In this document: piece by piece, positions 42,304-51,273 of the stretch
How the letters are laid out: each line of letters opens with the position of its first letter
How positions within the stretch are numbered: the first letter of the stretch is position 1
Origin: Phycisphaerales bacterium
Lineage (GTDB): Bacteria > Planctomycetota > Phycisphaerae > Phycisphaerales > UBA1924
Direction of reading: 5' to 3'
DNA length: 55,239 nucleotides
NCBI GenBank assembly: GCA_022072615.1
Contig: JAJVHS010000012.1
Location: forward strand, 37,991-93,229
Notes under the pieces: model-generated
Database searches by the model: none
What the model was told of the DNA's origin: nothing
The model's input: the letters and a program-made list of their open reading frames with translations, nothing else
Program-made: the position numbers and the translations under genes

Positions 42304-44061
42304 CTAGTGGGCCTTGGTCCTGGCGAGCGCTGTCTCGAGCTCCTGCCGCTCGGGAGCCTCTTTTGGCAAACGCGTGAGCAGTTCCGCGATGGCGGCGTGG
42401 ACCGGTTCGCTGGGGACGTGATGCGTCAGCAGCTTGAGGGCGCCTGAAGCTGACTCGGGCGACCCGAGTGGCCGGGAACCACCGCGTGGACCGGAGGGCG
42501 AAATGGCATCGCAGACCTTCGAGAGCGCGCTCTCCGAGGGCAACGTGATGGGCGACACGATGTCCAGCCGGGCGACCAGCCTCAGGATTGCGTCGTCGAG
42601 CTCGGGATTCTCGGCGAGCCTGGGGAGCAACAAATCCACGGCGACACCCGGCGGTATCAACCCGGTGGGTGCGCCATCGGCGGCCGCGGCGGCGATATCG
42701 GGGCTCGCGCTTGTCAGCAGTGATTTCCACGCGGTGACCAGTTCGGGGTGATGGGGGGCGATGCTCGGAAGCCGGTTGATGAGGAAGTGGCTGTTGGGAA
42801 GAAGATTCAGGAACACCTGCCGAGCCTTGTCGGATCTTGCGGCGAGCCCGGCGAGGGCCCGGTGAGCGAATTGCATCTCCCTTCCGGGAAACTGGTACTG
42901 TTCCAACTGGGCGAGGAAGGGATCAATGAACGGGTCGGCCGCGTCGCCCGCGGCTTCGAGCACGCACATCGCCGCGATGGACGGATTCCCGTGGCCCCGT
43001 TTTCCAAGCGCCAGGGCGACGAGTTCCTGCGCATGGGCCCGGGCGACCGGGGATTCCTCAAGCAGTTCGAGTTTGTCTTGGTACGTGACGATGAGCCACG
43101 CGGCTCGGTCAGCGTCACCGAGGTCCGCTGAGACCAGTCCCCTGACAAGGTCGTCGGTGGTCAGCCCGAAGGGGACTTCGAACCCGCCGTAGTGCAGGAT
43201 GTGGGCCGAGCACACGTTCCCGATGTCGTGCGATGTCGCCCACAGGTGCTCGCAGTGCCAGTGGAGCAGGTGCCGCTGCCAGACGGCCAGCTCGCCTTCG
43301 AAATCGCGTTGCTGAAGGGAGCCCGAGGTGAGCCCGACGGACGCCGGGATCGGCGGCTGCCCCGGCGCCGGGCGGAACTGCCCCGGCGAATTCCAGACGA
43401 TCAGTTCATCCGGGAGCCACGGGAGCGCGGCGATGAGCGCCGCGTTAGGGATCAGACCGTTGGGGCCGTACTTGTTGACCGAGGGGATCTTCCACGCCGT
43501 GTATGCCAGCGGGAGCGCGAGCAGCGACGCGAGGACGTACCGAGGCTTGCGCCGAGTTCTGTAGAAGTCGGCGAGGCGACCGCTGGAGTACCCGCATTCC
43601 GGGCACGTGAGCGATTCAAAGTCACCGGAGTCGCCGCGGCGGATGTTCTCATCGAGGTCGTACCAGCATTTTGGGCACCGCGCCCGCCCGCGTGATCGGT
43701 CGAAGGTCAACCCGGCCACCGCCATCCCGACGCCGATGAAGATGACAACGCCCGCGCTGATGTCCCAGGGGGAGAGTGATTCAGACTCCATCTGACGGCC
43801 GTACAGCAGGGTGTCGAGGAACGCCGCGAGCGCGACCACGACGATGCCGGCGAAAAACGCCAGGATCGCGATCCTGAAGGCGGCGGTCACGGTGACCGCG
43901 TCGGAGGGGCGGACGAAGTTGGGAACTGGTTTGCCGGCCGCGGCGAGACGCCTGGCGAGCGTCTGCTCGTACCTCCGCCCGGCGATTCGGAACAGGAGGC
44001 TGACCGCCCATGACGCGAGAAACCCGCCGATGACGAGCAGGATGAGTTCCGCGGCCACCAC
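42304..44061 (-). CDS. Membrane protein with zinc ribbon and C-terminal helical-repeat domain
   Basis: A 585-residue protein from a GTG at 44061. Hydrophobic segments lie at about 2-20, 62-85, 100-118 and 176-192. Between the third and fourth is a zinc ribbon: CPKCWYDL (Cys129, Cys132) and CPECGYSSG (Cys153, Cys156). From about 200 on it is soluble and helical, with Ala/Leu-rich helices at regular spacing, like HEAT or armadillo-type repeats. The ribbon is of the same planctomycete style as the three genes around murG. No catalytic motif is seen. Its neighbours (xylA, POT transporter) do not explain it. Confidence 0.72.
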   Translation of the reverse strand: MVAAELILLVIGGFLASWAVSLLFRIAGRRYEQTLARRLAAAGKPVPNFVRPSDAVTVTAAFRIAILAFFAGIVVVALAAFLDTLLYGRQMESESLSPWDISAGVVIFIGVGMAVAGLTFDRSRGRARCPKCWYDLDENIRRGDSGDFESLTCPECGYSSGRLADFYRTRRKPRYVLASLLALPLAYTAWKIPSVNKYGPNGLIPNAALIAALPWLPDELIVWNSPGQFRPAPGQPPIPASVGLTSGSLQQRDFEGELAVWQRHLLHWHCEHLWATSHDIGNVCSAHILHYGGFEVPFGLTTDDLVRGLVSADLGDADRAAWLIVTYQDKLELLEESPVARAHAQELVALALGKRGHGNPSIAAMCVLEAAGDAADPFIDPFLAQLEQYQFPGREMQFAHRALAGLAARSDKARQVFLNLLPNSHFLINRLPSIAPHHPELVTAWKSLLTSASPDIAAAAADGAPTGLIPPGVAVDLLLPRLAENPELDDAILRLVARLDIVSPITLPSESALSKVCDAISPSGPRGGSRPLGSPESASGALKLLTHHVPSEPVHAAIAELLTRLPKEAPERQELETALARTKAH

Positions 44062-44315
44062 GGGCTCAGTTTAATCCGGCACGGGCGTGCGTGGGCGGCC
44101 GTGTTTTTCGGCCGGCGGCGGCTGGGGCGTCCGGCGGGGTGTCTGCCCGTCCGGGCGTGTCGATCCGGCATCCGGTCGCGATCTACGGTTGGAGTCGGGG
44201 TGGGGGGCCGGTTTGTCGCCGGTTCGACCCGGATTGACCGATCGGTTATGCTCAGCCTCTTGCGAAATGCCGCTCGGTATCTCCGGAGCGGGCCGACCAT
44301 CGAGGAAGCGAACGA

Positions 44316-46427
44316 ATGAGCGCCATCCAGACGCCTCCGACCACGCCCGGCGAGATCAACAACGAACGGACGCTGTTCGGGCACCCCCAGGGCCTTTTCC
44401 TGCTGTTTCTGGTCGAGATGTGGGAGCGTTTCAGCTACTACGGCATGCGCGGGCTGCTGGTGCTGTACCTCATCACGGTCATCGCGGTGCACCAGGCGAC
44501 GCCCGGCGTTCACACCAACAGGCTTGATTTCGAGGAGATCGAGGCCGGCACGACCGACACGGTGGCCGCGGTGCAGTCCCGAGACCTGCACCTGGTCGTG
44601 GGCACGGCCGCCTCGCCGGTCGTGGACACCAACGAGCCGTCGGGCGGCACACCCCGGCTTGTCATCCAGCGAGCGGTCGTTCCAGCGGCCGGCCAGGATG
44701 AAGGGGGCGTCGAGATCCAGACCGGGGATACGGGCCAGGACGTCGTCATCCAGGGGCCCGAGAACGGGAACGATGACCGCGAGACCAGGGGTTTCGAGAA
44801 CACCGTGGTGCACTACGCGGTGACGAACCCGACCGATGCGCCGGTGAAGGTCCGCATCAGTATCCACCGCAACGGCGAGGCCGATCGGACCTACTTCACG
44901 GTCAACGACTCGCCCGAGAGCGTGACGACCGAGATCAAGCCGGATTCGCAGCGAGGGCCGGACGAGGATCCCTTCATGCTGGAGATCCGGGCCAACACGC
45001 ACGACAGCGGCCGCAACTGGCTCGAATCCGATGCGGCGGTCCTGTACGGCTGGTACACCGGCCTGGCGTACCTGTTCCCCATCCTGGGCGGCATCATCGC
45101 CGACAAGCTGATCGGTACGCACCGTTCGATGCTGATCGGCGGCGTGCTGATCTCGATCGGCCACGTGATCCTGGGCATCTCCGGCATGGGTGAGATGGCC
45201 CAGAACCGGGCCGGACTCAGTCTCTTCATCATGGGCCTGGCGGTCATCGTGCTCGGCACGGGGCACTTCAAGCCCACGGTGTCGGTGATGGTGGGCCAGC
45301 TTTACAAGCCCGGGGACCCGCGGAGGGACGGCGCGTTCACGATCTTCTACATGGGCATCAACCTGGGCGCGTTCATCTGCGCGTTTGTGTGCGGGACGCT
45401 GGGCGAGATGGTGGGCTGGCACTACGGCTTTGCCGCGGCCGCGGTGGGAATGCTCCTGGGGCTGGGTCTCTACCTGATGGGCAAGCCCATCCTGCTGCGG
45501 GACATCGGCGACCCGCCGCCGAACATGATGGGCCGGGCCAACGGGCCTGCGTTTGGCTTCATGGTCGTCGCCCTGGCGCTCTCTGCCCTGTTCGCGCTGG
45601 CCTTCCACTACGGGGCGGTGGCGAAGATCGGCGAACTGTTTGCGTACCTCCAGGAGAATCACAAGCTCGGCTGGACGGTCGTGGGCGTCCTCATCGCGGT
45701 CATCCTGGGGTGGGTCGGCTGGTTCGTCAGCATCAACCGGCCGGAAGACCGGGGCCCGATCATCACGATCTTCGTCTTCATGCTCTTCAACGCGTTCTTC
45801 TGGATCGCGTTCGAGCAGGCCGGTTCGAGCATCAACATCTTCACCAAGCAGAACACCGACCGCATGCTGGGGTCGTTCGAGGTTCCGGCGACTTGGTTCC
45901 AGTCGGTGAACGCGGGTCTGATCTTCATCCTGGCGCCGTTCTTTGCGGCGCTGTGGACCTGGCTGGGCAAGCGCAAGCGCAACCCGAGCCAGCCGGTCAA
46001 GATCTCGCTGGGGCTCATCTTCCTGGGGCTGGGCTACATCTTCATGGTGTGGGCCGGCCAGATCGCGATCGGCGGCGCCGCCAAGGCGAGCATGTTCTTC
46101 GTCCTGATGTGCTACTTCTGGCACACCGTGGGCGAGCTGTGCCTCTCCCCGACCGGTCTTTCCTACGTCACCAAGGCCGCGCCCGTGAAGTTCGTGTCGC
46201 TGCTGATGGGCATCTGGTTCATCTCGAGCTTCATCGCCAACCTCGGCGGTGGCCTGGTGGCGTCGCAGGTCAAGAGCATCGAGGAAGGGACGCTCAAGCT
46301 GCCGTGGAACTTCGGCGGCCAAGCCGATTTCTTCTTCCTGTTCGTGGTGACTTCGTGCGTCGCGGGCGTCGTGATCCTCTTGCTCACGCCGCTGCTCAAG
46401 ATGCTGATGCGCAGCCCCGCCGATTGA
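44316..46427 (+). CDS. POT-family proton-dependent peptide transporter with large loop insertion
   Basis: A 703-residue MFS transporter; the ATG at 44316 is preceded by GAGGAAG. POT signatures are EMWERFSYYGMRGLLVLYL in helix 1, GWYTGLAYLFPILGGIIAD in helix 2 and FEQAGSSINIFTKQNTDR later. Typical members are about 450-520 residues; the excess here is a polar, beta-rich segment at about 58-237 (DNA about 44487-45026), between helices 1 and 2, which should face the periplasm. The substrate is probably di- or tripeptides. The insertion has several ~TVxxAVTNPTDAPVKVRI-like strands and may be a separate extracytoplasmic domain. Confidence 0.85.
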   Translation: MSAIQTPPTTPGEINNERTLFGHPQGLFLLFLVEMWERFSYYGMRGLLVLYLITVIAVHQATPGVHTNRLDFEEIEAGTTDTVAAVQSRDLHLVVGTAASPVVDTNEPSGGTPRLVIQRAVVPAAGQDEGGVEIQTGDTGQDVVIQGPENGNDDRETRGFENTVVHYAVTNPTDAPVKVRISIHRNGEADRTYFTVNDSPESVTTEIKPDSQRGPDEDPFMLEIRANTHDSGRNWLESDAAVLYGWYTGLAYLFPILGGIIADKLIGTHRSMLIGGVLISIGHVILGISGMGEMAQNRAGLSLFIMGLAVIVLGTGHFKPTVSVMVGQLYKPGDPRRDGAFTIFYMGINLGAFICAFVCGTLGEMVGWHYGFAAAAVGMLLGLGLYLMGKPILLRDIGDPPPNMMGRANGPAFGFMVVALALSALFALAFHYGAVAKIGELFAYLQENHKLGWTVVGVLIAVILGWVGWFVSINRPEDRGPIITIFVFMLFNAFFWIAFEQAGSSINIFTKQNTDRMLGSFEVPATWFQSVNAGLIFILAPFFAALWTWLGKRKRNPSQPVKISLGLIFLGLGYIFMVWAGQIAIGGAAKASMFFVLMCYFWHTVGELCLSPTGLSYVTKAAPVKFVSLLMGIWFISSFIANLGGGLVASQVKSIEEGTLKLPWNFGGQADFFFLFVVTSCVAGVVILLLTPLLKMLMRSPAD

Positions 46428-46526
46428 CGCTGAGCGAAGTCCCGGGCGGGGCAAGGTGCCCGGCGAGGCGGATTTGCGATCAGCCGGGCCTGATGTCACG
46501 CCGTCGGCGCGACCACGCGGCCGCGG

Positions 46527-47906
46527 TCAGTGCCTGGTCTCGTCCATCGACGCGACGATCGGGGTGTCCACCGCGCCGGCCGACGGGCGCACCGCGAGCG
46601 TCTGCATTTCCAGGTGCGGGGCGTGCGCGGCACCCGGCCGCGTCCGCAGCAGGAGCGGGATCGTCAGCAGCCGCGCGACCAGCGACGCCACGAACACCGC
46701 GGCGTAGGCCTGCCACGATGCGTCGAGGTACCAGATGCCCACGGCGCCCAGGGCGTTGCCCGCCACCATTGCCAGCGAGTTGAGGAACTGATACTGGCTG
46801 ACGATGCTCGTGCGCTCCTCGGGCGCGGTCGTGTCGAGGAGCATCAGGAACAGGCCGAGCTCGTACGCCGCCCACGCCGCGCCGCTGGCGAGCTGGGTGA
46901 CGAACAGGAAGACGAAGTTCTCGCTGATCAGCCAGTTGACGCTGAAGGGGACCAGGCCGACGCCCCCGACAACCAGCAACATCCGGGCGCCCCGCTTCTC
47001 GGCGGTTGCCCCGCAGAACGGCAGGGCCAAGGCCCGTCCCAGCAGCGGCGCGGCGAGCAGCAGGCTGTACATGTCGGGCTCGGCTTCGAGGCCGAGCTTG
47101 CGGAGCATGAACGGGTTGAAGAACGGCTGGGCGATGTGAGCGGCGATGCTCATGCACACGAGGTAGAGGATCAGCCGCCCGTCGGATCCGTGGAAGAACC
47201 GGTGGACCAGTTCCTTGGGGCCGACTAGCCGCTGGACGATCGGCAGGGGCCGGGGCTCGGATTGGCGGGTGAGGTAGTACGTGGAGATGGCCCTCGCGAC
47301 GCAGGCGACGCCGAAGAGCACGCCGAACGCCCGGGTCCCGATGGAGGAGAGGAATTCCCCGGAGAGGCCGGTGCCGGCCAGCCACTCCGGCGCGTGCTCG
47401 GCAGCGCGGAGTACGAACCCGCCTCCCAGGAGGCCGGTGAGCACGGCGACCTGCAGCAGGCGGTTGCGCCAGCCGAAGTACCTGGCCCGGACGCGCACCG
47501 GCACGTTCATTCCGATCCAGGTGTTCCAGGCTGCCCCGCCCGAAAGGAAGCTGAACCAGTACAGCGAAGCAACGACGAACACCAGCCACCCTGGGCAGAT
47601 GTCCAGCGCCGCCATCACGGCCAGCGGCAGGAGCGTCGCCGCCTGGAATCCGGCCGTGAAGACGATCCAGGACTTGTACGAACCCAGGCGCCTCACCACC
47701 GCCGCGGAGATGAGCTGGAACGCGGCACCGATGACCAGCGGCACCGTCGCGACCAGTGCCGCGGCGACCTCTCCCATGCCCAGCGCGAGCACGAATGCCG
47801 GGAAGTAGTTCTCGCCGGCGCCGACCATCACGGAGAACGCGATGCCGTCGATGGTGGATGCCCGGAGGTTGCGGCGGAGCTGCGATGGCGGTCGAGCGTG
47901 TTGCAC
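46527..47906 (-). CDS. Major facilitator superfamily transporter
   Basis: A 459-residue, twelve-helix membrane protein. I place the start at GTG 47906 (MQHARPPSQLRRNL), because the frame further upstream runs through the terminator hairpin of the preceding gene. The helices begin with GIAFSVMVGAGENYFPAF; a loop with GMNVPVRVRARYFGWRNRLL lies between helices 4 and 5, and LLDTTAPEERTSIVSQ between helices 10 and 11, both of them MFS-style cytoplasmic loops. No substrate can be assigned from sequence. The stop faces the POT transporter gene, 99 bp away. Confidence 0.78.
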   Translation of the reverse strand: MQHARPPSQLRRNLRASTIDGIAFSVMVGAGENYFPAFVLALGMGEVAAALVATVPLVIGAAFQLISAAVVRRLGSYKSWIVFTAGFQAATLLPLAVMAALDICPGWLVFVVASLYWFSFLSGGAAWNTWIGMNVPVRVRARYFGWRNRLLQVAVLTGLLGGGFVLRAAEHAPEWLAGTGLSGEFLSSIGTRAFGVLFGVACVARAISTYYLTRQSEPRPLPIVQRLVGPKELVHRFFHGSDGRLILYLVCMSIAAHIAQPFFNPFMLRKLGLEAEPDMYSLLLAAPLLGRALALPFCGATAEKRGARMLLVVGGVGLVPFSVNWLISENFVFLFVTQLASGAAWAAYELGLFLMLLDTTAPEERTSIVSQYQFLNSLAMVAGNALGAVGIWYLDASWQAYAAVFVASLVARLLTIPLLLRTRPGAAHAPHLEMQTLAVRPSAGAVDTPIVASMDETRH

Positions 47907-48004
47907 CGGGCCAAGTGTTCGCCGGTCGGGCGCGAAGCTCAAAGCGTGCGGCGTTGAAGCTCGAAGATTGGGCCGAATACCTGCGAGCGGGGGCACACCG
48001 ACGC

Positions 48005-48038
48005 CAGAACGAAAGCCGCCCCGGCGTTGCGGGGCGGC
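48005..48038 (-). terminator. Rho-independent terminator of the DUF1579 gene
   Basis: A 9-bp perfect inverted repeat, GCCGCCCCG at 48015-48023 and its complement at 48030-48038, with a 6-base loop; on the minus strand a short T-rich tail (TTTCGTT) follows. It lies 31 bp after the DUF1579 gene stop. Confidence 0.75.
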
Positions 48039-48069
48039 GAGACAGCGTCTCAACGAGTTCGGGCCGGCG

Positions 48070-48795
48070 TCAGCGAGTCTTGACCGCCGGCGCCGGAGTT
48101 GTGGCCTTCGAGGCCGGGCTCGTGCGGGTGAGCTCGACCTCCATCATCTTGAACTCCTTGCCGGACTTGGGCTCGGTCGCGTAGGTCTCGATGACCTTCG
48201 AGTCCTTGGAGACCTGCTTGTGGATCTCGCGCATGGTGGTGGGCTTCTTGTTGACGGGACATGTGTACGTGTAGCTCCAGGTCATGGTCTTGCCGTCGGA
48301 AGACCGGTCGCCGGTGCCGATGGCCATGGTCGTGCCCATGTTGTCGACCCAGGTGGCCTGGAACTTCTTCGCGACGTTGTCGTAGCCCACGATCGAGAAG
48401 CCGGTGTACGGGCCCATGCCGGGCATCTCGCCCTTCATGTCGATCGTGATGAAGCGGCCGTCCATGATCGACTGGACCGTCGTGGTGCCTTCGCTCTTCA
48501 TCGGTTCGCCGCCCGGCGTCATCCACATGGTGCACTTGCTCGACCAGGTCCCCACGCTTTCGGCGAGGAACGCGTGCTCTTGGCCCGGGGTGCCGGCCTC
48601 GATGCAGGCCTGCATGTCGGCGTCGGTCCATCCCTCGGGCAGGGGCGGCTGCTGTCCGGGCTGCCCGGCGGGCTGGGCGGTCTTGTCCGCCGGCTTGGCG
48701 GGCTGGGTCCTGGTGTCCTTGGCGGGCTGGGCGAACACGAGCGACGCGGAGAGCGAAGCAACGCCCACGAGAACGATTCGCACGATGCGTTTCAT
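48070..48795 (-). CDS. Secreted DUF1579 family protein
   Basis: A 241-residue protein from ATG 48795 with AAGGAA just upstream. The signal peptide ends SASLVFAQ. A Pro/Gln/Lys/Ala-rich segment (about 24-52) leads to a DUF1579 domain (about 75-225) with VGTWSSKCTMWMTPGGEPM, GRFITIDMKGEM, GYDNVAKKFQATWVDNMGT and the final FKMMEVELTR. The family is small, beta-rich and of unknown function. A terminator follows, so it is transcribed alone. Confidence 0.85.
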   Translation of the reverse strand: MKRIVRIVLVGVASLSASLVFAQPAKDTRTQPAKPADKTAQPAGQPGQQPPLPEGWTDADMQACIEAGTPGQEHAFLAESVGTWSSKCTMWMTPGGEPMKSEGTTTVQSIMDGRFITIDMKGEMPGMGPYTGFSIVGYDNVAKKFQATWVDNMGTTMAIGTGDRSSDGKTMTWSYTYTCPVNKKPTTMREIHKQVSKDSKVIETYATEPKSGKEFKMMEVELTRTSPASKATTPAPAVKTR

Positions 48796-48949
48796 TGCTT
48801 GGTTCCTTGTTCTGCCGGTGACGAGCAGCGTGCCCCCGCGGTACGCACTCGGCCGGAACGGGCCAGTATACGGCGACCCCCCGGCGCGATGGAGCTGTGA
48901 CATATGCCAATCAGCGCGGGTCAGTACCTGCATTGCCGAGCGACTTGAG

Positions 48950-48995
48950 CAGGTCCATATTTGGACACATTGAACATGAATCTGGTATTCATGAA
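48950..48995. promoter_or_regulatory. Two inverted repeats in AT-rich intergenic DNA
   Basis: GTCCA-TATT-TGGAC at 48953-48966 and CATGAAT-CTGGT-ATTCATG at 48975-48993 stand close together in a locally AT-rich stretch between the divergent DUF1579 gene and the secreted protein gene that starts at 49077. Their perfect arms suggest protein-binding sites. No matching regulator is identifiable. Confidence 0.4.
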
Positions 48996-49076
48996 CGCCC
49001 GCAGCACGGTTCGCGAGGAAGACGGTAAGCTCGATCTCCTGCCGCGGGGAGACCGCGGGCTCCGGGAGGATCCGGC

Positions 49077-50489
49077 ATGGCTTCGTGGAGGCATGGAATA
49101 CTGGTGGGGGTTTTCGTCGCGCTGTTCGTGGCCGCACCGGCGACGGGGCAGACATCCGATCCGATCACATCCGCGATTGAGAACGCCAGGGGCGTGTTCG
49201 AGCGGGCGATCGACCAGGAGCGTCAGAAGCTGCTCGACGCGCTCACGCGAGCCGAGGCTGATCCCGCCATCGACGGGGCCGCGAGGGAGCGCATCGCCGC
49301 CGAGCGCAGGCTCTTCGAGGAAGACAGCTCGCTGCCGCCCGTCTCGTTGCCGCGGGATAGCGAGACGTACCAGCGGGAGATCAAGCGGGCGTACGCTGTG
49401 CTGAGTGCGAACTGGTCGGGGAAGGCGGCGGCGCTTCGCAAGGCATCGCGCGACGACGAAGCTGCCGCGCTCGAGGAGGAGCTGAGCGGGCTCCGCGAGG
49501 AGAACCCGCTTCTTTCATGGACGGACCTCATCTGCACGACTCGTCTGGACGAGGGCGCCTCGTCCGGCTGGTCGGTCGAGGACCGGGAACTGGTCTCCAC
49601 GGGCACCTTGCCCGGGGTCGTGCGCTTCAGCCCACCGCCGGGGCAGGAGTTCGAACTGGAACTCGACGTGGCCCGAACCGTCGACGATGCGGAGCACGGG
49701 CCGCTCGCCGTCGCATTTAACGGGTCACAGCGAGGGGTGCTTGTGATCGGAGGCGGCGAGGAGGGCCGGTCGATCGAGCTCCGCGATGCTCCCGGGGGAG
49801 CGGCGACGGCCGAGATCACCGCGCCCGCGAGCCGGAAACTCGCCGCTCGCGTGGTTCTATCGGTGCGGAAGTCGGGCGTGCATGTGAGCGTCGATGGGGA
49901 GACGGTGATCGACTGGTCGCCGTCTTCCGGGCAGCTGAAACTGCCCGCGGACGTGTCATCGGAGATGAACGGGTCGCGTCTGGCCATTCTCGGAGAAGGT
50001 CCCGGCTTTCGCGTTTCTTCCTTGACGCACCGGGTGCTCGAGCCCGAGCCGCGGCAGGCGGTCGCCACCGCCGGTCGCCGCCAGAAGTCCACACCGGCGA
50101 CGAGTTCCCAGCCCATCGACCCGTGGGCGACCGGTACGCGCTTTTCCGGGTCATTCGACCACACACGCCCCAGCAGCAGCCGAGGCAGCGCGGAAGTCAG
50201 CGTTGTTTCCCGTGGCGCCGACACCGTGACTCTCAAGATCGTCACCAACCGGACGTGGACCATCGAGTTCAATGTCAACGGGCGATCGATCCACGGCTCC
50301 TCCGAGAACCCGAATCCGAACAGCCGCGGGAGGATCAGGATCAGCGATCTGGCGGTCTCGGGCGAGCTGGACGGAGACAGGTTGCGTCTCACCTACGTCG
50401 GCAAGGCACGGACGATCCGCCCGAACAAGAAGGACGGAAAGTCGCAGAACAACGAGTATCGGGGCACGATCGTCGTCACCAGGCAGTAG
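49077..50489 (+). CDS. Secreted protein of unknown function with coiled coil and LamG/DUF1080-like region
   Basis: A 470-residue protein; ATG 49077 has GGGAGGA six bases upstream and a signal peptide ending APATGQ. Residues about 30-150 are helical, with charged heptads (NARGVFERAIDQERQKLLD; KASRDDEAAALEEELSGLRE). Residues about 155-325 are beta-rich with features of concanavalin-like DUF1080/LamG domains, such as LAARVVLSVRKSGVHVSVDG. The last ~120 residues are a separate beta domain, with TRFSGSFDHT, LKIVTNRTWTIEFNVNG and YRGTIVVTRQ. Several Ser-rich linkers suggest an envelope or extracellular location. I assign no function. Confidence 0.7.
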   Translation: MASWRHGILVGVFVALFVAAPATGQTSDPITSAIENARGVFERAIDQERQKLLDALTRAEADPAIDGAARERIAAERRLFEEDSSLPPVSLPRDSETYQREIKRAYAVLSANWSGKAAALRKASRDDEAAALEEELSGLREENPLLSWTDLICTTRLDEGASSGWSVEDRELVSTGTLPGVVRFSPPPGQEFELELDVARTVDDAEHGPLAVAFNGSQRGVLVIGGGEEGRSIELRDAPGGAATAEITAPASRKLAARVVLSVRKSGVHVSVDGETVIDWSPSSGQLKLPADVSSEMNGSRLAILGEGPGFRVSSLTHRVLEPEPRQAVATAGRRQKSTPATSSQPIDPWATGTRFSGSFDHTRPSSSRGSAEVSVVSRGADTVTLKIVTNRTWTIEFNVNGRSIHGSSENPNPNSRGRIRISDLAVSGELDGDRLRLTYVGKARTIRPNKKDGKSQNNEYRGTIVVTRQ

Positions 50490-50821
50490 CGTCCTTCGAC
50501 GTGCTCGATCGATCGTCCGTCATCATCAGACTGACCACGTCTTGCGGTCGGGACGCGCCCGACTCGATTCGCGACCGAGCGGTCCACGGGCGGTCGCATT
50601 TCTTTCAAGAAAAACTCTTTTTGTCAGCGTTTTCATTCCTCGGTCCGCGTGCATGAAAACGCCTTCAGCGTGGACCCCCGCTGGGGTGATTTTCATGAAG
50701 CCGCGGAATTCGGCGCCGGGCCCGGTATACTGGATTTCGTCGGGCCAGATCATGATGCCGGGGGCTTTCGAGTTCGTGATATGGGAGGCAGACCGGGGAC
50801 CCTTCCACCTTCGAGGCCGGG
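50490..50821. other. Intergenic region upstream of the receiver-only regulator
   Basis: About 330 bp without a convincing gene. It contains an AT-rich run (50600-50640), a 10-bp inverted repeat GCGTTTTCAT (50627-50636)/ATGAAAACGC (50653-50662), and TATACT at 50726-50731, which could be a -10 element for the regulator gene about 90 bp downstream; no good -35 is seen at the right distance. Confidence 0.45.
50627..50662. promoter_or_regulatory. 10-bp inverted repeat, possible hairpin or operator
   Basis: Perfect arms GCGTTTTCAT at 50627-50636 and ATGAAAACGC at 50653-50662 with a 16-base spacer, upstream of the response regulator gene. No T-run follows directly, so a terminator for the gene ending at 50489 is less likely than a binding site, though not excluded. 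Confidence 0.4.
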
Positions 50822-51226
50822 ATGATTCGAGTCTTGTTCGTCGACGATGAGCCGCGTCTGCGCAGCGCGTGGGAACGCCTGTTCGCGGGTCAGGCTGACT
50901 TCAAGCTGGTGGGGACGCTCGAGTCCGCCGACGGACTGGGCGACGTCGCCGCACGGGTCGGCGCTGACATCATCGTTCTGGATCTTTCGATGCCGGGGGC
51001 GGACCCTCTGGAAATCGTCAAGCAGATGAGCGAGAAGGGCTCCGCCGCGCGGGTCGTGATGTACAGCGGTCACTGCGGGATTGAGCTGATGCAGTCGGCG
51101 TTCGACGCCGGCGCGTGGGCGTTTGTCGACAAGCTGGCGCCGACGGCGGAGCTTTTCGACGTGCTGCGCCGCGTGGCGGCGGGCGAGGTCGTGCTGCCCC
51201 CGAGGCTCTCGATCCGCAGGTCCTGA
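50822..51226 (+). CDS. Receiver-only response regulator
   Basis: A 134-residue protein consisting of one receiver domain: VLFVDDEPRL (acidic pair), IIVLDLSMPG (phosphoacceptor Asp58), VVMYSG (Ser/Thr switch) and FVDKLAP (conserved Lys). It ends where a NarL-type regulator would begin its DNA-binding domain, so it has no output domain. It is a paralogue of the convergent regulator at 51274-51783. It may pass a phosphoryl group between partners or act by protein contact. The ATG at 50822 has GAGG nearby. Confidence 0.85.
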   Translation: MIRVLFVDDEPRLRSAWERLFAGQADFKLVGTLESADGLGDVAARVGADIIVLDLSMPGADPLEIVKQMSEKGSAARVVMYSGHCGIELMQSAFDAGAWAFVDKLAPTAELFDVLRRVAAGEVVLPPRLSIRRS

Positions 51227-51273
51227 GTGCTGATCGATGGACCACGCGCGCCAAACGGCCGGCGCCGGTCGGT

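Noticed and set aside
43887..46499. An 870-codon minus-strand frame across the POT transporter
   Set aside because: The product is His/Asp/Arg-rich low complexity; the plus-strand frame has clear POT motifs and a ribosome binding site.
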